64,000 nucleotides of DNA, taken from contig NZ_JBLLVA010000008.1 in assembly GCF_047739745.1 (NCBI RefSeq), positions 62,001 through 126,000 of the forward strand, read 5' to 3'. This stretch comes from Pseudaminobacter sp047739745 (GTDB lineage: Bacteria; Pseudomonadota; Alphaproteobacteria; Rhizobiales; Rhizobiaceae). Positions 1-10,561 of this stretch are shown here, one piece after another. Every line of letters begins with the position of its first letter. Within the stretch, counting starts at the first letter, position 1. The translations under genes were made by a program, and so were the position numbers. The notes beneath the pieces were generated by a model. It did not search any database and was not told the DNA's origin. It saw only the letters and a program-made list of their open reading frames with translations.

Positions 1-1
1 C

Positions 2-247
2 GTATCGTCGACCAAGTCCATGCATGCGCATTGCATGGGCGCGGCGGGCGGGCTCGAAATGATCGCCTGCGTCATGGCGATTAGGGATGGCGTCGTGCCG
101 CCGACGGCAAATTACCGAGAGAAGGACGCAGCCTGCGACCTCGACGTCACGCCCAATGTCGCCAAAAAGCGCGAGGTCCGCGCAGCGATCAGCAACGGCT
201 TCGCCTTCGGCGGCACCAATGCCGTCGTCGCCTTCAAGCAGGCGTAG
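2..247 (+). CDS. Beta-ketoacyl-ACP synthase, C-terminal fragment (cut by window start)
   Basis: Only the last 81 codons are inside the window. The motif SSTKS followed by HCMGAAGG corresponds to the KAS II/NodE segment that carries a catalytic histidine (GHxxGA in FabF), although the residue before the histidine is Ala here. Further on, DGVVPPTANY, CDLDVTPN and the terminal FGGTNAV loop are typical of FabF/NodE-type condensing enzymes, which elongate acyl-ACP with malonyl-ACP in fatty acid or specialised lipid synthesis. The gene ends with TAG at 245-247. Whether it is a housekeeping fabF or a specialised paralogue cannot be decided from this piece. Confidence 0.85.
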   Translation, partial: VSSTKSMHAHCMGAAGGLEMIACVMAIRDGVVPPTANYREKDAACDLDVTPNVAKKREVRAAISNGFAFGGTNAVVAFKQA

Positions 248-614
248 AGCCGCTTGGTCTGACAGAAGAGATCGCCGGCGTCAGCCGAAAATGCCCGAGA
301 GGTTGAGCTGGTGCTCCCGGACAGCCATGCTCTGCTGGCGCGGTTCACGCCTTCTCATGCTGGTTGACGGTGCGACAAATGCGCCGCCTATTCAGTGCAG
401 ACCCAGTAAAAGCGAGGACCGGTTTTCCGTCCGCAGTTGCTTGGAAATAAAGAACTGACGAGGTCCACGGTCAGTCGAAGCCGTAACTCTGCCGGTCAGG
501 GGCTTTGCTCCTGAAATCGAATCGCCGATAAGGTCTTGCCGAATGTTAATCAAATCCATCATAATTGGTGGCATCACACCGATACCGATTTCTCAAGATG
601 AGCCGTAGCCGCGA
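248..614. other. Intergenic stretch, no gene recognised
   Basis: There are 367 bases between the ketoacyl synthase stop and the antiporter start. I see no convincing coding potential, no tRNA and no strong hairpin. The last 80 bases are relatively AT-rich and probably hold the promoter of the pha operon, but no clear -35/-10 pair stands out. Confidence 0.4.
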
Positions 615-3533
615 ATGACGGACGACACATCGCTGATTTTGATGCTCGTCCTGCCCTTTGTCGGCAGTTTTCTCGCCTCCCTCCTTCCATCCAACGCCCG
701 CAATGCCGAGGCCTGGCTCGCCGGCGGCGTCGCGCTCATCGGATTGGCGATTGCGATCTCCTGTTATCCGTCGGTCGCCGCGGGCGGAGCCATGCGCACC
801 GAGATCGAATGGTTGCCCTCGATTGGCCTGAACATCTCGTTGCGGATGGACGGCTTTGCCTGGCTGTTTGCCATGCTGATCAGCGGCATCGGCTTCCTCG
901 TGGTGCTCTACGCACGCTACTACATGTCGCCGGAAGACCCCGTTGCACGCTTTTTCTCGTTTTTCCTCGCCTTTATGGGCGCGATGCTCGGCGTGGTCAT
1001 CTCGGGCAACCTCATCCTGCTGGTGGTGTTCTGGGAACTGACCAGCATCTTCTCCTTCCTGCTGATCGGCTACTGGCATCACAATGCAAGCGCCCGCGAC
1101 GGCGCGCGCATGGCGCTGACGGTGACTGCCACCGGCGGCCTTGCACTGCTCGCCGGCGTGCTTTTGATCGGTCATATCGTCGGCAGCTACGATCTCGATC
1201 GCGTGCTCGCTTCGGGCGACACGATCCGCTCGCACGATCTTTATATTCCGGTGCTGGTCCTGGTCCTGCTTGGGGCGCTCACCAAGAGCGCCCAGTTTCC
1301 GTTTCATTTCTGGCTGCCCAATGCCATGGCCGCGCCGACGCCGGTTTCCGCCTATCTGCATTCGGCGACGATGGTGAAGGCAGGCGTGTTCCTGATGGCG
1401 CGGTTCTGGCCGGTGCTGGCAGGCTCCTATGAGTGGTTCTGGATCGTCGGCTTCGCCGGCATGATGTCGCTTCTGCTCGGCGCCTATTTCGCCATTTTCC
1501 AGCAGGACATCAAAGGCCTGCTCGCCTATTCGACGATCAGTCATCTCGGACTGATTACGCTGCTGCTCAGCCTCGGCAGCCCGCTTGGCGCGGTCGCGGC
1601 CATCTTCCACATGATGAACCACGCGACCTTCAAGGCCTCGCTGTTCATGGCGGCCGGCATCATCGATCATGAAAGCGGCACGCGCGACATAAGGCGCTTG
1701 AGCGGTCTTTTCCGGTTCATGCCGGCCACCGCGACTTTGGCCATGGTGGCAAGCGCGGCGATGGCCGGCGTGCCGTTGCTGAACGGGTTCCTCTCCAAGG
1801 AGATGTTTTTCGCCGAGGCAATCGAAACCCATGAGGTTTCGATTCTTGACACGGCGGCCCCCTATGCCGCGGTGCTGGCGGGCGCTTTCGCGGTCACCTA
1901 TTCAATCCGCTTCATCCATGGCGTGTTCTTCGGGCCGCCGCCGACGGAATTGCCGCGCGAGCCTCACGAGCCGCCGTTCCTCATGCGCTTTCCGATCCAG
2001 CTTCTGGTCCTTGCCTGCCTTGTCGTCGGCATCGTTCCGGGCATAACCATCGGCCCCTATCTTCACACAGCGGTGACTTCGGTTCTCGGGATCAATACAC
2101 CCGCTTACAGTCTCGCCGTCTGGCACGGCTTCACCCTACCTCTGATAATGAGCGTCATCGCGCTTGCTGGCGGCGTCGTGCTTTATCAGTTGTTGAAGAA
2201 CTATCTGGCCCGGTGCGAGGAAGGGCCGCCGCTCCTGCGCCGCCTCAAGGGCCAGCGCATCTTCGAACGCATCATGGTGACGCTGTCGTGGCGATGGGCG
2301 CGCACGGTTGAAAGCCGCCTGGGCACGCGCCGGCTTCAGCCGCAGCTTCGCCTTCTGGTACTGGTGGCGTTTGGCGCAGCCGCCTGGCCGCTATATCGCG
2401 GCGGGTTCCAGTCGGGCGGACTGACATTGGCCGGTGCTGATGTGGTCTTCGCCTGCATATGGGTCATCGGCATCGCTTGCGCGATCGGAGCGGCCTATCA
2501 GGCGAAGTTCCACCGGCTCGCTGCCCTCATCCTTCTCGGCGGCGCCGGGCTTGTTACCTGCATCACCTTCGTCTGGCTGTCAGCGCCCGATCTGGCGGTC
2601 ACGCAATTGCTGGTGGAGGTCGTTACCACGGTCCTCATTCTGCTCGGTTTGCGCTGGCTGCCGAAGCGCCTCAAGATGGACTTGCGTGAGCCGACTACCA
2701 TTGCGGCACGGCTTCGCCGCATCCGCGATCTCGCACTTGCTGTCGCCGCCGGCCTGGGCATGACGCTCATCGCCTATGCGGTGATGACCCGCACGCCTCC
2801 GAACACGATCGCCGACTATTTCCTTGAGCGGGCCTATCTCGAAGGTGGCGGCCGCAATGTCGTCAACGTCATACTCGTCGACTTCCGCGCCTTCGACACA
2901 TTTGGCGAGATCACCGTTCTTGGCATCGTCGCGCTGACGGTGTTTGCGCTGCTGCGCCGTTTCCGGCCGGCCCCTGACAGTGTCGAATCCCCTGAACAGC
3001 AGCGCATCCAGTCCGCGTTCGACGACGCGCGGCCGGACCGCAAATCCGGCGACACGCTGAGCGACTATCTTTTCGTGCCCTCGGTCATCATGCAGTGGCT
3101 GTTCCCGGTCATCATAGTCTTTGCGGCCTATCTTTTGCTGCGCGGCCACGATCTTCCGGGCGGCGGCTTTGCGGCCGGCGTGGCGATGGCGGCGGCTTTC
3201 ATCCTGCAATATATGGCGGCGGGAACAAAATGGGTCGAGGACCGGCTGAGGGTCCTTCCTGTCAACTGGATCGGCCTCGGCCTGCTGATTTCGGCTTGCG
3301 TCGGGGCGGGGTCGTGGATTTTCGGCTATCCGTTCCTCACGTCGCATTCGCGATATCTCGACCTTCCGCTGGTCGGCGAGGTGCCGGCCCCAAGTGCCGC
3401 GCTGTTCGATCTCGGCGTTTTCTCGCTCGTCGTCGGCGCGACGGTGCTGATGCTGATCGCGCTCGCCCACCAGTCGATCCGCAGGCTGCGCGCCTCCAAG
3501 GTTGCGGCCGCGGCCGAGGAGGAGGCGGCGTAA
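615..3533 (+). CDS. phaAB: Fused PhaA-PhaB (MrpA-MrpB) subunit of a multisubunit cation/H+ antiporter
   Basis: A 972-residue polytopic membrane protein, the largest subunit of the Mrp/Pha K+(Na+)/H+ antiporter, which uses the proton gradient to expel cations at high pH or salt. The N-terminal two thirds is NuoL-like: Glu141 in the FWELTS helix, Lys224 in LTKSAQFPFHFWLP, Lys255 in MVKAG and Lys300 in QQDIKGLLAYST are the charged residues expected along the ion path. From about residue 810 the sequence becomes MrpB-like (DYLFVPSVIMQWLFP, LRGHDLPGGGFAAG), so subunits A and B are one chain, as in Sinorhizobium PhaAB. It is the first gene of a tightly packed operon; its TAA overlaps the ATG of phaC. 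Confidence 0.97.
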   Translation: MTDDTSLILMLVLPFVGSFLASLLPSNARNAEAWLAGGVALIGLAIAISCYPSVAAGGAMRTEIEWLPSIGLNISLRMDGFAWLFAMLISGIGFLVVLYARYYMSPEDPVARFFSFFLAFMGAMLGVVISGNLILLVVFWELTSIFSFLLIGYWHHNASARDGARMALTVTATGGLALLAGVLLIGHIVGSYDLDRVLASGDTIRSHDLYIPVLVLVLLGALTKSAQFPFHFWLPNAMAAPTPVSAYLHSATMVKAGVFLMARFWPVLAGSYEWFWIVGFAGMMSLLLGAYFAIFQQDIKGLLAYSTISHLGLITLLLSLGSPLGAVAAIFHMMNHATFKASLFMAAGIIDHESGTRDIRRLSGLFRFMPATATLAMVASAAMAGVPLLNGFLSKEMFFAEAIETHEVSILDTAAPYAAVLAGAFAVTYSIRFIHGVFFGPPPTELPREPHEPPFLMRFPIQLLVLACLVVGIVPGITIGPYLHTAVTSVLGINTPAYSLAVWHGFTLPLIMSVIALAGGVVLYQLLKNYLARCEEGPPLLRRLKGQRIFERIMVTLSWRWARTVESRLGTRRLQPQLRLLVLVAFGAAAWPLYRGGFQSGGLTLAGADVVFACIWVIGIACAIGAAYQAKFHRLAALILLGGAGLVTCITFVWLSAPDLAVTQLLVEVVTTVLILLGLRWLPKRLKMDLREPTTIAARLRRIRDLALAVAAGLGMTLIAYAVMTRTPPNTIADYFLERAYLEGGGRNVVNVILVDFRAFDTFGEITVLGIVALTVFALLRRFRPAPDSVESPEQQRIQSAFDDARPDRKSGDTLSDYLFVPSVIMQWLFPVIIVFAAYLLLRGHDLPGGGFAAGVAMAAAFILQYMAAGTKWVEDRLRVLPVNWIGLGLLISACVGAGSWIFGYPFLTSHSRYLDLPLVGEVPAPSAALFDLGVFSLVVGATVLMLIALAHQSIRRLRASKVAAAAEEEAA

Positions 3534-3874
3534 TGGAACTCATCCTGTCCATCGGCATCGGCGTGCTGATCGGTTCCGGCGTCTGGCTGCTGCTGCGGCC
3601 GCGGACCTATCAGGTCATTGTCGGGCTGTCGCTCATCTCCTATGGGGTCAACCTGTTCATCTTCAGCATGGGGCGGCTGAGGGTGAATGCATCGCCAGTG
3701 CAGGCGCCGGGCCTGCCCGTCGATCCGGCACAATTCACCGATCCCATTCCGCAGGCCCTCGTGCTGACCGCGATCGTCATCGGCTTTGCCACGACCGCCC
3801 TGTTCCTCGTGGTGCTGCTGGTCTCGCGCGGGCTGACCGGAAGCGACCATGTCGACGGCAGGGAGCCGAATTGA
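3533..3874 (+). CDS. phaC: PhaC (MrpC) cation/H+ antiporter subunit
   Basis: A 113-residue protein with three predicted membrane helices, homologous to NuoK of complex I and to MrpC, which is about the same length. Helix 2 contains YQVIVGLSLISYGVNLFIF and helix 3 DPIPQALVLTAIVIGFATTA, the signature MrpC region. The ATG at 3533 shares one base with the phaAB stop (TAATG), which fixes the start and indicates coupled translation. A longer open frame upstream is only phaAB read out of frame. Confidence 0.95.
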   Translation: MELILSIGIGVLIGSGVWLLLRPRTYQVIVGLSLISYGVNLFIFSMGRLRVNASPVQAPGLPVDPAQFTDPIPQALVLTAIVIGFATTALFLVVLLVSRGLTGSDHVDGREPN

Positions 3875-5511
3875 TGCGGCTTGCCGAACACCTCATCGTG
3901 CTGCCGGTGCTGCTGCCGCTGATTACCGGCGCGCTGCTCTTGCTGTTCGACGAACGCCGACGGTTCCTCAAGGCGTTGATCAGCGCGATTTCGGTTTTGG
4001 CGTTGGCGGTCGTGGCGGTCGCGCTGCTGAGGATCGCCGACGCACCTTCCGAAGGCGTGCCGGTCACCGGCGTCTACCTGCTCGGCAACTGGGCGGCGCC
4101 TTTCGGCATTGTTCTGGTGCTCGACAGGCTGGCGGCGCTGATGCTGGCGCTGACCGCGATGCTTGCCTGCGCTTCGCTGGTTTTCTCGCTGGCGCGATGG
4201 CACAAAAGCGCGCCGCACTTCCACACGCTGTTCCAGTTCCTGCTGATGGGCCTGAATGGCGCATTCCTCACCGGCGATCTCTTCAATCTGTTCGTCTTCT
4301 TCGAGGTGCTGCTGGCGGCCTCCTACGGATTGGTGCTGCACGGTTCCGGCACGCTTCGCGTCAGGGCCGGCCTGCACTATATCGTCATCAACCTTGCCGG
4401 CGCATCGCTGTTCCTGATCGGCGTCAGCCTGATCTACGGCGTGACCGGCACGCTGAACATGGCCGATCTCGCCACCCGCATTCCAGCGGTACCCGAACAG
4501 AACCGGGCGCTGCTGGAGGCGGGGGCCGCGGTTCTCGGCATCGCCTTCCTGGTCAAGGCAGGCATGTGGCCGCTGAGCTTCTGGCTGCCGAGCGCCTATA
4601 TGGCCGCGGCGGCTCCGGTCGCGGCGATTTTCGTGATCCTGAGCAAGGTCGGCGTCTATATCATCCTGCGGCTGTCGCTGCTTCTGTTCGGCGCCGGAGC
4701 CGGCACTTCTTCCGGCTTCGGCGAAGCCTGGCTGCTGTTCGGCGGCATGGCCACGATCGCCTTCGGAGCAATCGGCGTCCTGGCATCGCAGGCGATGGGC
4801 CGCCTGGCGGGCTTCAGCATACTGGTGTCGTCGGGCACGCTGCTTGCGGCGGTCGGGCTGGCCAGCATCGAGGTCACGTCGGGCGCGCTGTTCTACATGG
4901 TCAGTTCGACGCTGACGATCAGCGCTTTCTTCCTGCTGATCGAACTGGTCGAGAGGGCGCAGGACCCGGCGGCCGACGTGCTTGCGGTCACGCGCGAAGC
5001 CTACGGCGAGGATCTGGAAGAGGAAGAGGAGGAAGAGGACGTCGGCGTCGCAATTCCGGCCACGCTGGCCGTTCTCGGCATCTGCTTTGCCGGCTGCGGC
5101 GTGCTGCTCGCCGGCATGCCGCCGCTCTCCGGCTTCATCGCGAAATTCGCCCTGTTGACGGCGATGCTCAATCCGGACGGCCTCGGTGCCGGCGATCCAA
5201 TCTCGGCGACAACATGGGCGCTGGTGGCATTGCTCATACTTTCGGGGCTGTCGGCCATGATCGCGATGACGCGTGCCGGCATCCGTACCTTCTGGGCGCC
5301 GATCGAGGGCACGGTACCGCGCGTTCTGGTCATTGAGATTATCCCGGTCGCCTTCCTGCTGGCGCTTTGCCTGGCCATGACGGTGCAGGGTGGGCCGATA
5401 ATGCGCTACATGGAAGCGACGGCGCGGTCGCTGCATGCGCCCGAACACTATGTGCGCGACGTTTTGACGGCGCCGCGCGTGCCGGCACCCGGCGGGGAGG
5501 CGCAGCAGTGA
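3874..5511 (+). CDS. phaD: PhaD (MrpD) cation/H+ antiporter subunit
   Basis: A 545-residue NuoM/N-like membrane subunit of the Mrp antiporter. Glu144 (VFFEVLL) and Lys228 (LVKAGMWPLSFWLP) are the conserved helix-5 and helix-7 charges required for transport in this family, with a further Lys at 258. The start ATG overlaps the phaC stop by one base (TGATG). An acidic tract of about ten Glu/Asp residues near residue 380 (GEDLEEEEEEED) interrupts the helices in a loop; I recall similar tracts in other rhizobial PhaD proteins. The stop overlaps the GTG start of phaE. Confidence 0.96.
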   Translation: MRLAEHLIVLPVLLPLITGALLLLFDERRRFLKALISAISVLALAVVAVALLRIADAPSEGVPVTGVYLLGNWAAPFGIVLVLDRLAALMLALTAMLACASLVFSLARWHKSAPHFHTLFQFLLMGLNGAFLTGDLFNLFVFFEVLLAASYGLVLHGSGTLRVRAGLHYIVINLAGASLFLIGVSLIYGVTGTLNMADLATRIPAVPEQNRALLEAGAAVLGIAFLVKAGMWPLSFWLPSAYMAAAAPVAAIFVILSKVGVYIILRLSLLLFGAGAGTSSGFGEAWLLFGGMATIAFGAIGVLASQAMGRLAGFSILVSSGTLLAAVGLASIEVTSGALFYMVSSTLTISAFFLLIELVERAQDPAADVLAVTREAYGEDLEEEEEEEDVGVAIPATLAVLGICFAGCGVLLAGMPPLSGFIAKFALLTAMLNPDGLGAGDPISATTWALVALLILSGLSAMIAMTRAGIRTFWAPIEGTVPRVLVIEIIPVAFLLALCLAMTVQGGPIMRYMEATARSLHAPEHYVRDVLTAPRVPAPGGEAQQ

Positions 5512-5993
5512 GCCGCTGGCTGCCCTATCCGCTGCTGACGGCCGCTCTGCTGCTCATGTGGTTGCTCCTCAACCGCTTTTCCATCGGCCACCTCATTCTC
5601 GGCAGCGTCGTTGCAATCGTCGCGTCCTGGGCGATGGTGGCGCTTCAGCCCTCCAAGCCGAGACTGCGGCGCTGGGTCTTGATCCCGAAGCTTGTCTATC
5701 TGGTGCTTGCCGACATATTGCGCTCCAACATCGCTGTTGCGGGAATAATCCTGCTTGGCCGGCACCGGCGGCTGACCTCCGGCTTTGTAACCATCCCGCT
5801 TGAGCTGCGCGATCGCACCGGACTTGCCATCCTCGCCTGCATCGTCACCAGCACGCCGGGAACGGCCTGGGTCGAATACAACGCCGCCACCGGAAGACTG
5901 CTGATCCACGTGCTCGATCTGATCGACGAGCAGGAGTGGATCGACGTGATCAAGCAGCGCTACGAATATATGCTGATGGAGATTTTCGAATGA
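5508..5993 (+). CDS. phaE: PhaE (MrpE) cation/H+ antiporter subunit
   Basis: A 161-residue MrpE family subunit. Two N-terminal membrane helices are followed by a soluble part with the family motif TSTPGTAWVE and the C-terminal HVLDLIDEQEW. The best start is GTG at 5508, overlapping the phaD stop as GTGA; it gives the SRWLPYPLLTAALLL N-terminus typical of the family, whereas the longer open frame begins inside phaD. MrpE is needed for assembly or stability of the antiporter complex rather than for its own ion path. Confidence 0.94.
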   Translation: MSRWLPYPLLTAALLLMWLLLNRFSIGHLILGSVVAIVASWAMVALQPSKPRLRRWVLIPKLVYLVLADILRSNIAVAGIILLGRHRRLTSGFVTIPLELRDRTGLAILACIVTSTPGTAWVEYNAATGRLLIHVLDLIDEQEWIDVIKQRYEYMLMEIFE

Positions 5994-6271
5994 GCAGCGT
6001 CGTTCTGATCCTGTCCATTGCGCTTTCGCAGCTTTTTCTCGTCGCTGCGATGGTCTGCAGTATCTATCGCATGGCGCGAGGCCCGCGGGCGCAGGACCGC
6101 GTGCTCGCCTTCGATGCGCTCTATGTCAGCGCCATGCTGCTGGTACTGACCTTCGGCATCCGGTCGGGCGTCACGCTCTATTTCGAGATTGCGCTCATCA
6201 TTTCCCTGCTTGGTTTCGTGTCGACCGTTGCGTTGGCCAAGTTCCTCATGCGCGGCGAGGTGATCGAATGA
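5990..6271 (+). CDS. phaF: PhaF (MrpF) cation/H+ antiporter subunit
   Basis: A 93-residue hydrophobic protein with three membrane helices. The conserved MrpF segment YRMARGPRAQDRVLAFDAL, with the invariant acidic residue in the second helix region, is present, and the length is normal for MrpF. ATG at 5990 overlaps the phaE stop (ATGA). MrpF has been linked in other bacteria to sodium and cholate resistance as part of the Mrp complex. Confidence 0.93.
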   Translation: MSSVVLILSIALSQLFLVAAMVCSIYRMARGPRAQDRVLAFDALYVSAMLLVLTFGIRSGVTLYFEIALIISLLGFVSTVALAKFLMRGEVIE

Positions 6272-6636
6272 CGCATCCCGTCGATCTGCCGGCCTGGGCG
6301 GCGTTGCTCGTCGCCTTCTTTCTGGTCCTCGGGTCGGGGTTGACCCTTGTCGGCGCCATTGGCCTGCTGCGGTTGAAAAGCTTCTACGAGCGCATGCATT
6401 CGCCGACGCTTGGCACCACGTGGGGAGCCGGCGGCGTCCTCATCGCCTCGATCATCTGTTTTACCGTGCTGGAAGGGCGGCCGGTGCTGCACGAAATCCT
6501 GATCGCCATCTTCATCACCGTCACCACGCCGGTGACGCTGATGCTGCTTGCCCGAGCCGTGCTTTACCGGGACCGTGCCGAGTCCGGCGACAATGTGCCC
6601 CCATTCGAACCCGTCGACGAGCGCGGCCGGACTTGA
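6268..6636 (+). CDS. phaG: PhaG (MrpG) cation/H+ antiporter subunit
   Basis: A 122-residue MrpG family protein with three membrane helices. The signature RLKSFYERMHSPTLGTTWG and TVTTPVTLMLLARA segments are clear. It starts in an ATGA overlap with phaF and closes the operon. After the stop there is a palindromic repeat-like stretch but no classical terminator with a T-run. With phaG the complete set of Mrp subunits A to G is present, so a functional antiporter is expected. Confidence 0.94.
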   Translation: MTHPVDLPAWAALLVAFFLVLGSGLTLVGAIGLLRLKSFYERMHSPTLGTTWGAGGVLIASIICFTVLEGRPVLHEILIAIFITVTTPVTLMLLARAVLYRDRAESGDNVPPFEPVDERGRT

Positions 6637-6703
6637 GGCTTGGCTGTCACTTTCGGCATCTTTGCCTTGACAGCATTGCGATTCGGGCGGTCATCTTCCG
6701 TTC

Positions 6704-6763
6704 TGAGCATCGGTCCGGTTTTCGGATCGATCCGATGCTCAATTGAAGCGTTGGAGCGTCTTT
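6704..6763. repeat. Palindromic intergenic repeat, copy 1
   Basis: Nine-base arms GAGCATCGG (6705-6713) and CCGATGCTC (6732-6740) form a perfect stem with an inner TCCG/CGGA pairing. It lies 68 bases after phaG and could act as a transcription stop, but no T-run follows. The overall pattern, CCGGTTTTCGGA, then a palindrome arm, then GGAGCGTC, resembles a second stretch at 50980-51046 and a family of dispersed short repeats common in rhizobial intergenic DNA. Confidence 0.45.
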
Positions 6764-6802
6764 TGGGCGGCCGTTTGGACGCAGGCGCTCTGGGAGGATG
6801 AC

Positions 6803-7387
6803 ATGGCCAACCTGCCGATCAGCCGGTTTCCTGTTCCTGAGATTGCCGATCTGCCGGCCGATATCGCCGAGCGCATCCTTGCCGTGCAGGAAAAATCCGG
6901 TTTCGTGCCGAATGTCTTTTTGGTGCTTGCGCATCGACCGGACGAGTTCCGCGCCTTCTTCGCCTATCATGACGCGCTGATGGACAAGGCCGGCGGCATC
7001 ACCAAGGCCGAGCGCGAAATGATCGTCGTCGCCACCAGCAACGCCAATCAGTGCCAATATTGCGTGGTGGCGCACGGCGCGATCCTGCGCATCCGGGCCA
7101 AGGACCCGCTTGTCGCCGACCAGATCGCGATCAACTACCGCAAGGCCGACATTACGCCGCGCCAGAAGGCGATGCTGGACTTCGCCATGAAGGTTTCCGC
7201 TCGCGCCCATGAAGTCGACGACGCGGATATGGAGACGCTGAAATCCCATGGCTTCACCGATGAGGATGCCTGGGATATTGCCGCCATTGCTGCTTTCTTC
7301 GGCATGTCGAACCGCATGGCGAACGTCACCAACATGCGGCCGAACGACGAGTTCTACACGCTCGGCCGGGAAGCACCTTCGAGCTGA
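6803..7387 (+). CDS. Peroxidase-related AhpD-like (carboxymuconolactone decarboxylase fold) enzyme
   Basis: A 194-residue protein of the uncharacterised peroxidase-related family within the AhpD/CMD superfamily. Cys84 and Cys87 in NQCQYCVVAHG with His91 form the CxxC-xxx-H redox centre used by AhpD-type alkylhydroperoxidases. ATG at 6803 is preceded by GGAGG at 6793-6797 with ideal spacing, so a longer open frame starting further upstream is unlikely. The next gene follows after 61 bases on the same strand. The natural substrate is unknown; disposal of peroxides or of a metabolic intermediate is inference. Confidence 0.88.
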   Translation: MANLPISRFPVPEIADLPADIAERILAVQEKSGFVPNVFLVLAHRPDEFRAFFAYHDALMDKAGGITKAEREMIVVATSNANQCQYCVVAHGAILRIRAKDPLVADQIAINYRKADITPRQKAMLDFAMKVSARAHEVDDADMETLKSHGFTDEDAWDIAAIAAFFGMSNRMANVTNMRPNDEFYTLGREAPSS

Positions 7388-7448
7388 ACGCGCTTGCCGT
7401 ACCCTGCATACAGCTCTCGACAACCAAACAGACTATCTGGAGGCGGGC

Positions 7449-8435
7449 ATGACCCAGTTTGATGCATTGATGATCGAGGAGATCGACGGCAAGCCGAGGG
7501 CGAGCTTTAAAACGCTATCCCTTTCGGACCTGCCGGATCACGACGTGCTTGTCGAAGTGGCGTTTTCCACTCTCAACTACAAGGACGGCCTGGCGATTTC
7601 AGGAAAGGGGCGCATCGCGCGCAAATTCCCGATGGTCGCCGGCGCCGATCTGGCCGGAACCGTGGTGGAATCGCGCTCGCCCGAATGGAAGCCGGGAGAC
7701 CGCGTCATCGTCAATGGCTGGGGAATGTCGGAGACGGAATGGGGCGGCTATTCGAAATTCCAGCGGGTAAAGCCGCAATGGCTGACGGCGCTGCCGCCGG
7801 CATTCACGCTGGAGCAAGCTATGGCCATCGGCACCGCCGGCTATACCGCGGCACTTTGCGTCAATGCGCTGGAGGCGTGGGGGTCCATTGCCGCCGACGG
7901 CAAGGAAGTTCTGGTCACTGGTGCTGCCGGCGGTGTCGGTTCGATTGCGGTCGCGTTGCTGTCGCGGCGCGGCTACACGGTCACGGCATCGACCGGCCGG
8001 CCACAAACCCATGACTATCTTAAGTCGCTCGGCGCGACCGGATTTATCGACCGCGAATCGCTTACGCAAAAAGGCGGCCCGCTGCAGAAGGAGCGCTGGG
8101 CTGGAGCGATAGATTCGGTTGGCTCGACGACCCTTGCCAACGTGCTGGCGCAAACCACCTATGGCGGTGCGGTCGCAGCCTGTGGGCTTGCCGGCGGCGC
8201 CGACCTGCCGGCGACGGTGCTGCCGCACATTTTGCGCGGCGTCGCCTTGCTGGGCATCGATTCGGTCATGGCTCCACATACGAGGCGCGCCGCCGCTTGG
8301 AAGACGTTGTCGGAAAGCCTCGACCCAGCTTCACTTGCCAGCATGACCACGGTGGAGCCGCTCTCGCGGCTTCCCGAACTTGCGGATGAGATCATGCGCG
8401 GCCAGACAAGGGGTCGGGTCGTCATCAAGATTTAG
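7449..8435 (+). CDS. Acrylyl-CoA reductase-type quinone oxidoreductase (AcuI/YhdH family)
   Basis: A 328-residue medium-chain dehydrogenase/reductase without zinc-binding cysteines. The N-terminal GroES-like half contains STLNYKDGLAISGKG and MVAGADLAGTV, both hallmarks of the YhdH/AcuI group; the NADPH-binding Rossmann motif VTGAAGGVGSIAV lies near residues 156-168. Relatives reduce acryloyl-CoA to propionyl-CoA or related enoyl substrates, protecting cells from acrylate-like electrophiles. The start at 7449 has a strong GGAGG (7439-7443). It probably forms a small transcription unit with the AhpD-like gene upstream. Substrate assignment is by family only. Confidence 0.88.
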   Translation: MTQFDALMIEEIDGKPRASFKTLSLSDLPDHDVLVEVAFSTLNYKDGLAISGKGRIARKFPMVAGADLAGTVVESRSPEWKPGDRVIVNGWGMSETEWGGYSKFQRVKPQWLTALPPAFTLEQAMAIGTAGYTAALCVNALEAWGSIAADGKEVLVTGAAGGVGSIAVALLSRRGYTVTASTGRPQTHDYLKSLGATGFIDRESLTQKGGPLQKERWAGAIDSVGSTTLANVLAQTTYGGAVAACGLAGGADLPATVLPHILRGVALLGIDSVMAPHTRRAAAWKTLSESLDPASLASMTTVEPLSRLPELADEIMRGQTRGRVVIKI

Positions 8436-8453
8436 CCAAGCTTCTTCAGGCGC

Positions 8454-9071
8454 TCAGCTATGGGCGAAGATGTCGGTCTCTTCCCAGCCGAGCAGATCGA
8501 GCTTTGCCCGTGTCGGCAGGAAGCGGAAACAGGCGTCCGCCACGTCCACCCGGTCTTCGCGCGCCAGCCGGCCGGCAAGCACGTCTCGCAGCCGGTGGAG
8601 GTAGAGCACGTCGGACGCGGCATATTCGAGCTGTTCGGGGCTCAGCGTTTCGGCGGCCCAGTCCGAAGACTGCTGCGCCTTAGAAAGGCTGACGCCCAAA
8701 AGTTCCGCGCATATATCCTTGAGGCCGTGACGGTCGGTGTAGGTGCGCGTCAGGCGTGAGGCGATCTTGGTGCAGAACACCGGTTCCGGCATCACGCCGA
8801 ATGCGTGATAGAGAACCGAAAGGTCGAACCGGCCGTAGTGAAACAGCTTGGTTATCCTGTCGTTCCGGAGCAGGCTGACCAGATTGGGCGCGGCCTTTTG
8901 GCCGGGCGCGATCTGGATGACGTCGGCGGTTCCGTCGCCCGGCGAGATCTGCACCACGCACAGGCGGTCGCGATGTGGGTTGAGGCCGAGCGTTTCGGTG
9001 TCGATGGCCACTGCATCGACTTCGTAATGCGTGAGGTCGGGCAAGTCCTGCTTGTGGAAACGAATTGTCAT
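8454..9071 (-). CDS. rnd: Ribonuclease D, exonuclease domain only
   Basis: A 205-residue DEDDy-type 3'-5' exonuclease. Asp24 and Glu26 (AIDTETLGL), Asp83 (HYGRFDLSVLY) and Tyr150/Asp154 (YAASDVLYL) supply the full DEDDy set, so the enzyme should be active. It lacks the C-terminal HRDC domains of the 375-residue E. coli RNase D, as is usual for the short alphaproteobacterial form. It is expected to trim the 3' ends of tRNA and other stable RNAs. It converges on the oxidoreductase gene with 18 bases between them. Confidence 0.93.
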   Translation of the reverse strand: MTIRFHKQDLPDLTHYEVDAVAIDTETLGLNPHRDRLCVVQISPGDGTADVIQIAPGQKAAPNLVSLLRNDRITKLFHYGRFDLSVLYHAFGVMPEPVFCTKIASRLTRTYTDRHGLKDICAELLGVSLSKAQQSSDWAAETLSPEQLEYAASDVLYLHRLRDVLAGRLAREDRVDVADACFRFLPTRAKLDLLGWEETDIFAHS

Positions 9072-9086
9072 CTGTTGTCGTCCGGT

Positions 9087-10475
<1,389 letters not shown>

Positions 10476-10561
10476 TGTTGAGGGCCTTTCGAATCTGCGC
10501 GCTACCCTAAAGCGCCGCGGCAAAAACGGAAAGTCCGCGCTGATCGGCGCGTCCTGCAGCC

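Noticed and set aside
546..1832. Long open frame of 428 codons antisense to phaAB
   Set aside because: It mirrors the codon positions of a clear transporter gene in GC-rich DNA; the product is low-complexity and rich in His, Arg and Glu with no domain. The same applies to other long antisense frames, such as those over phaD, prfC, actS and ctaD.
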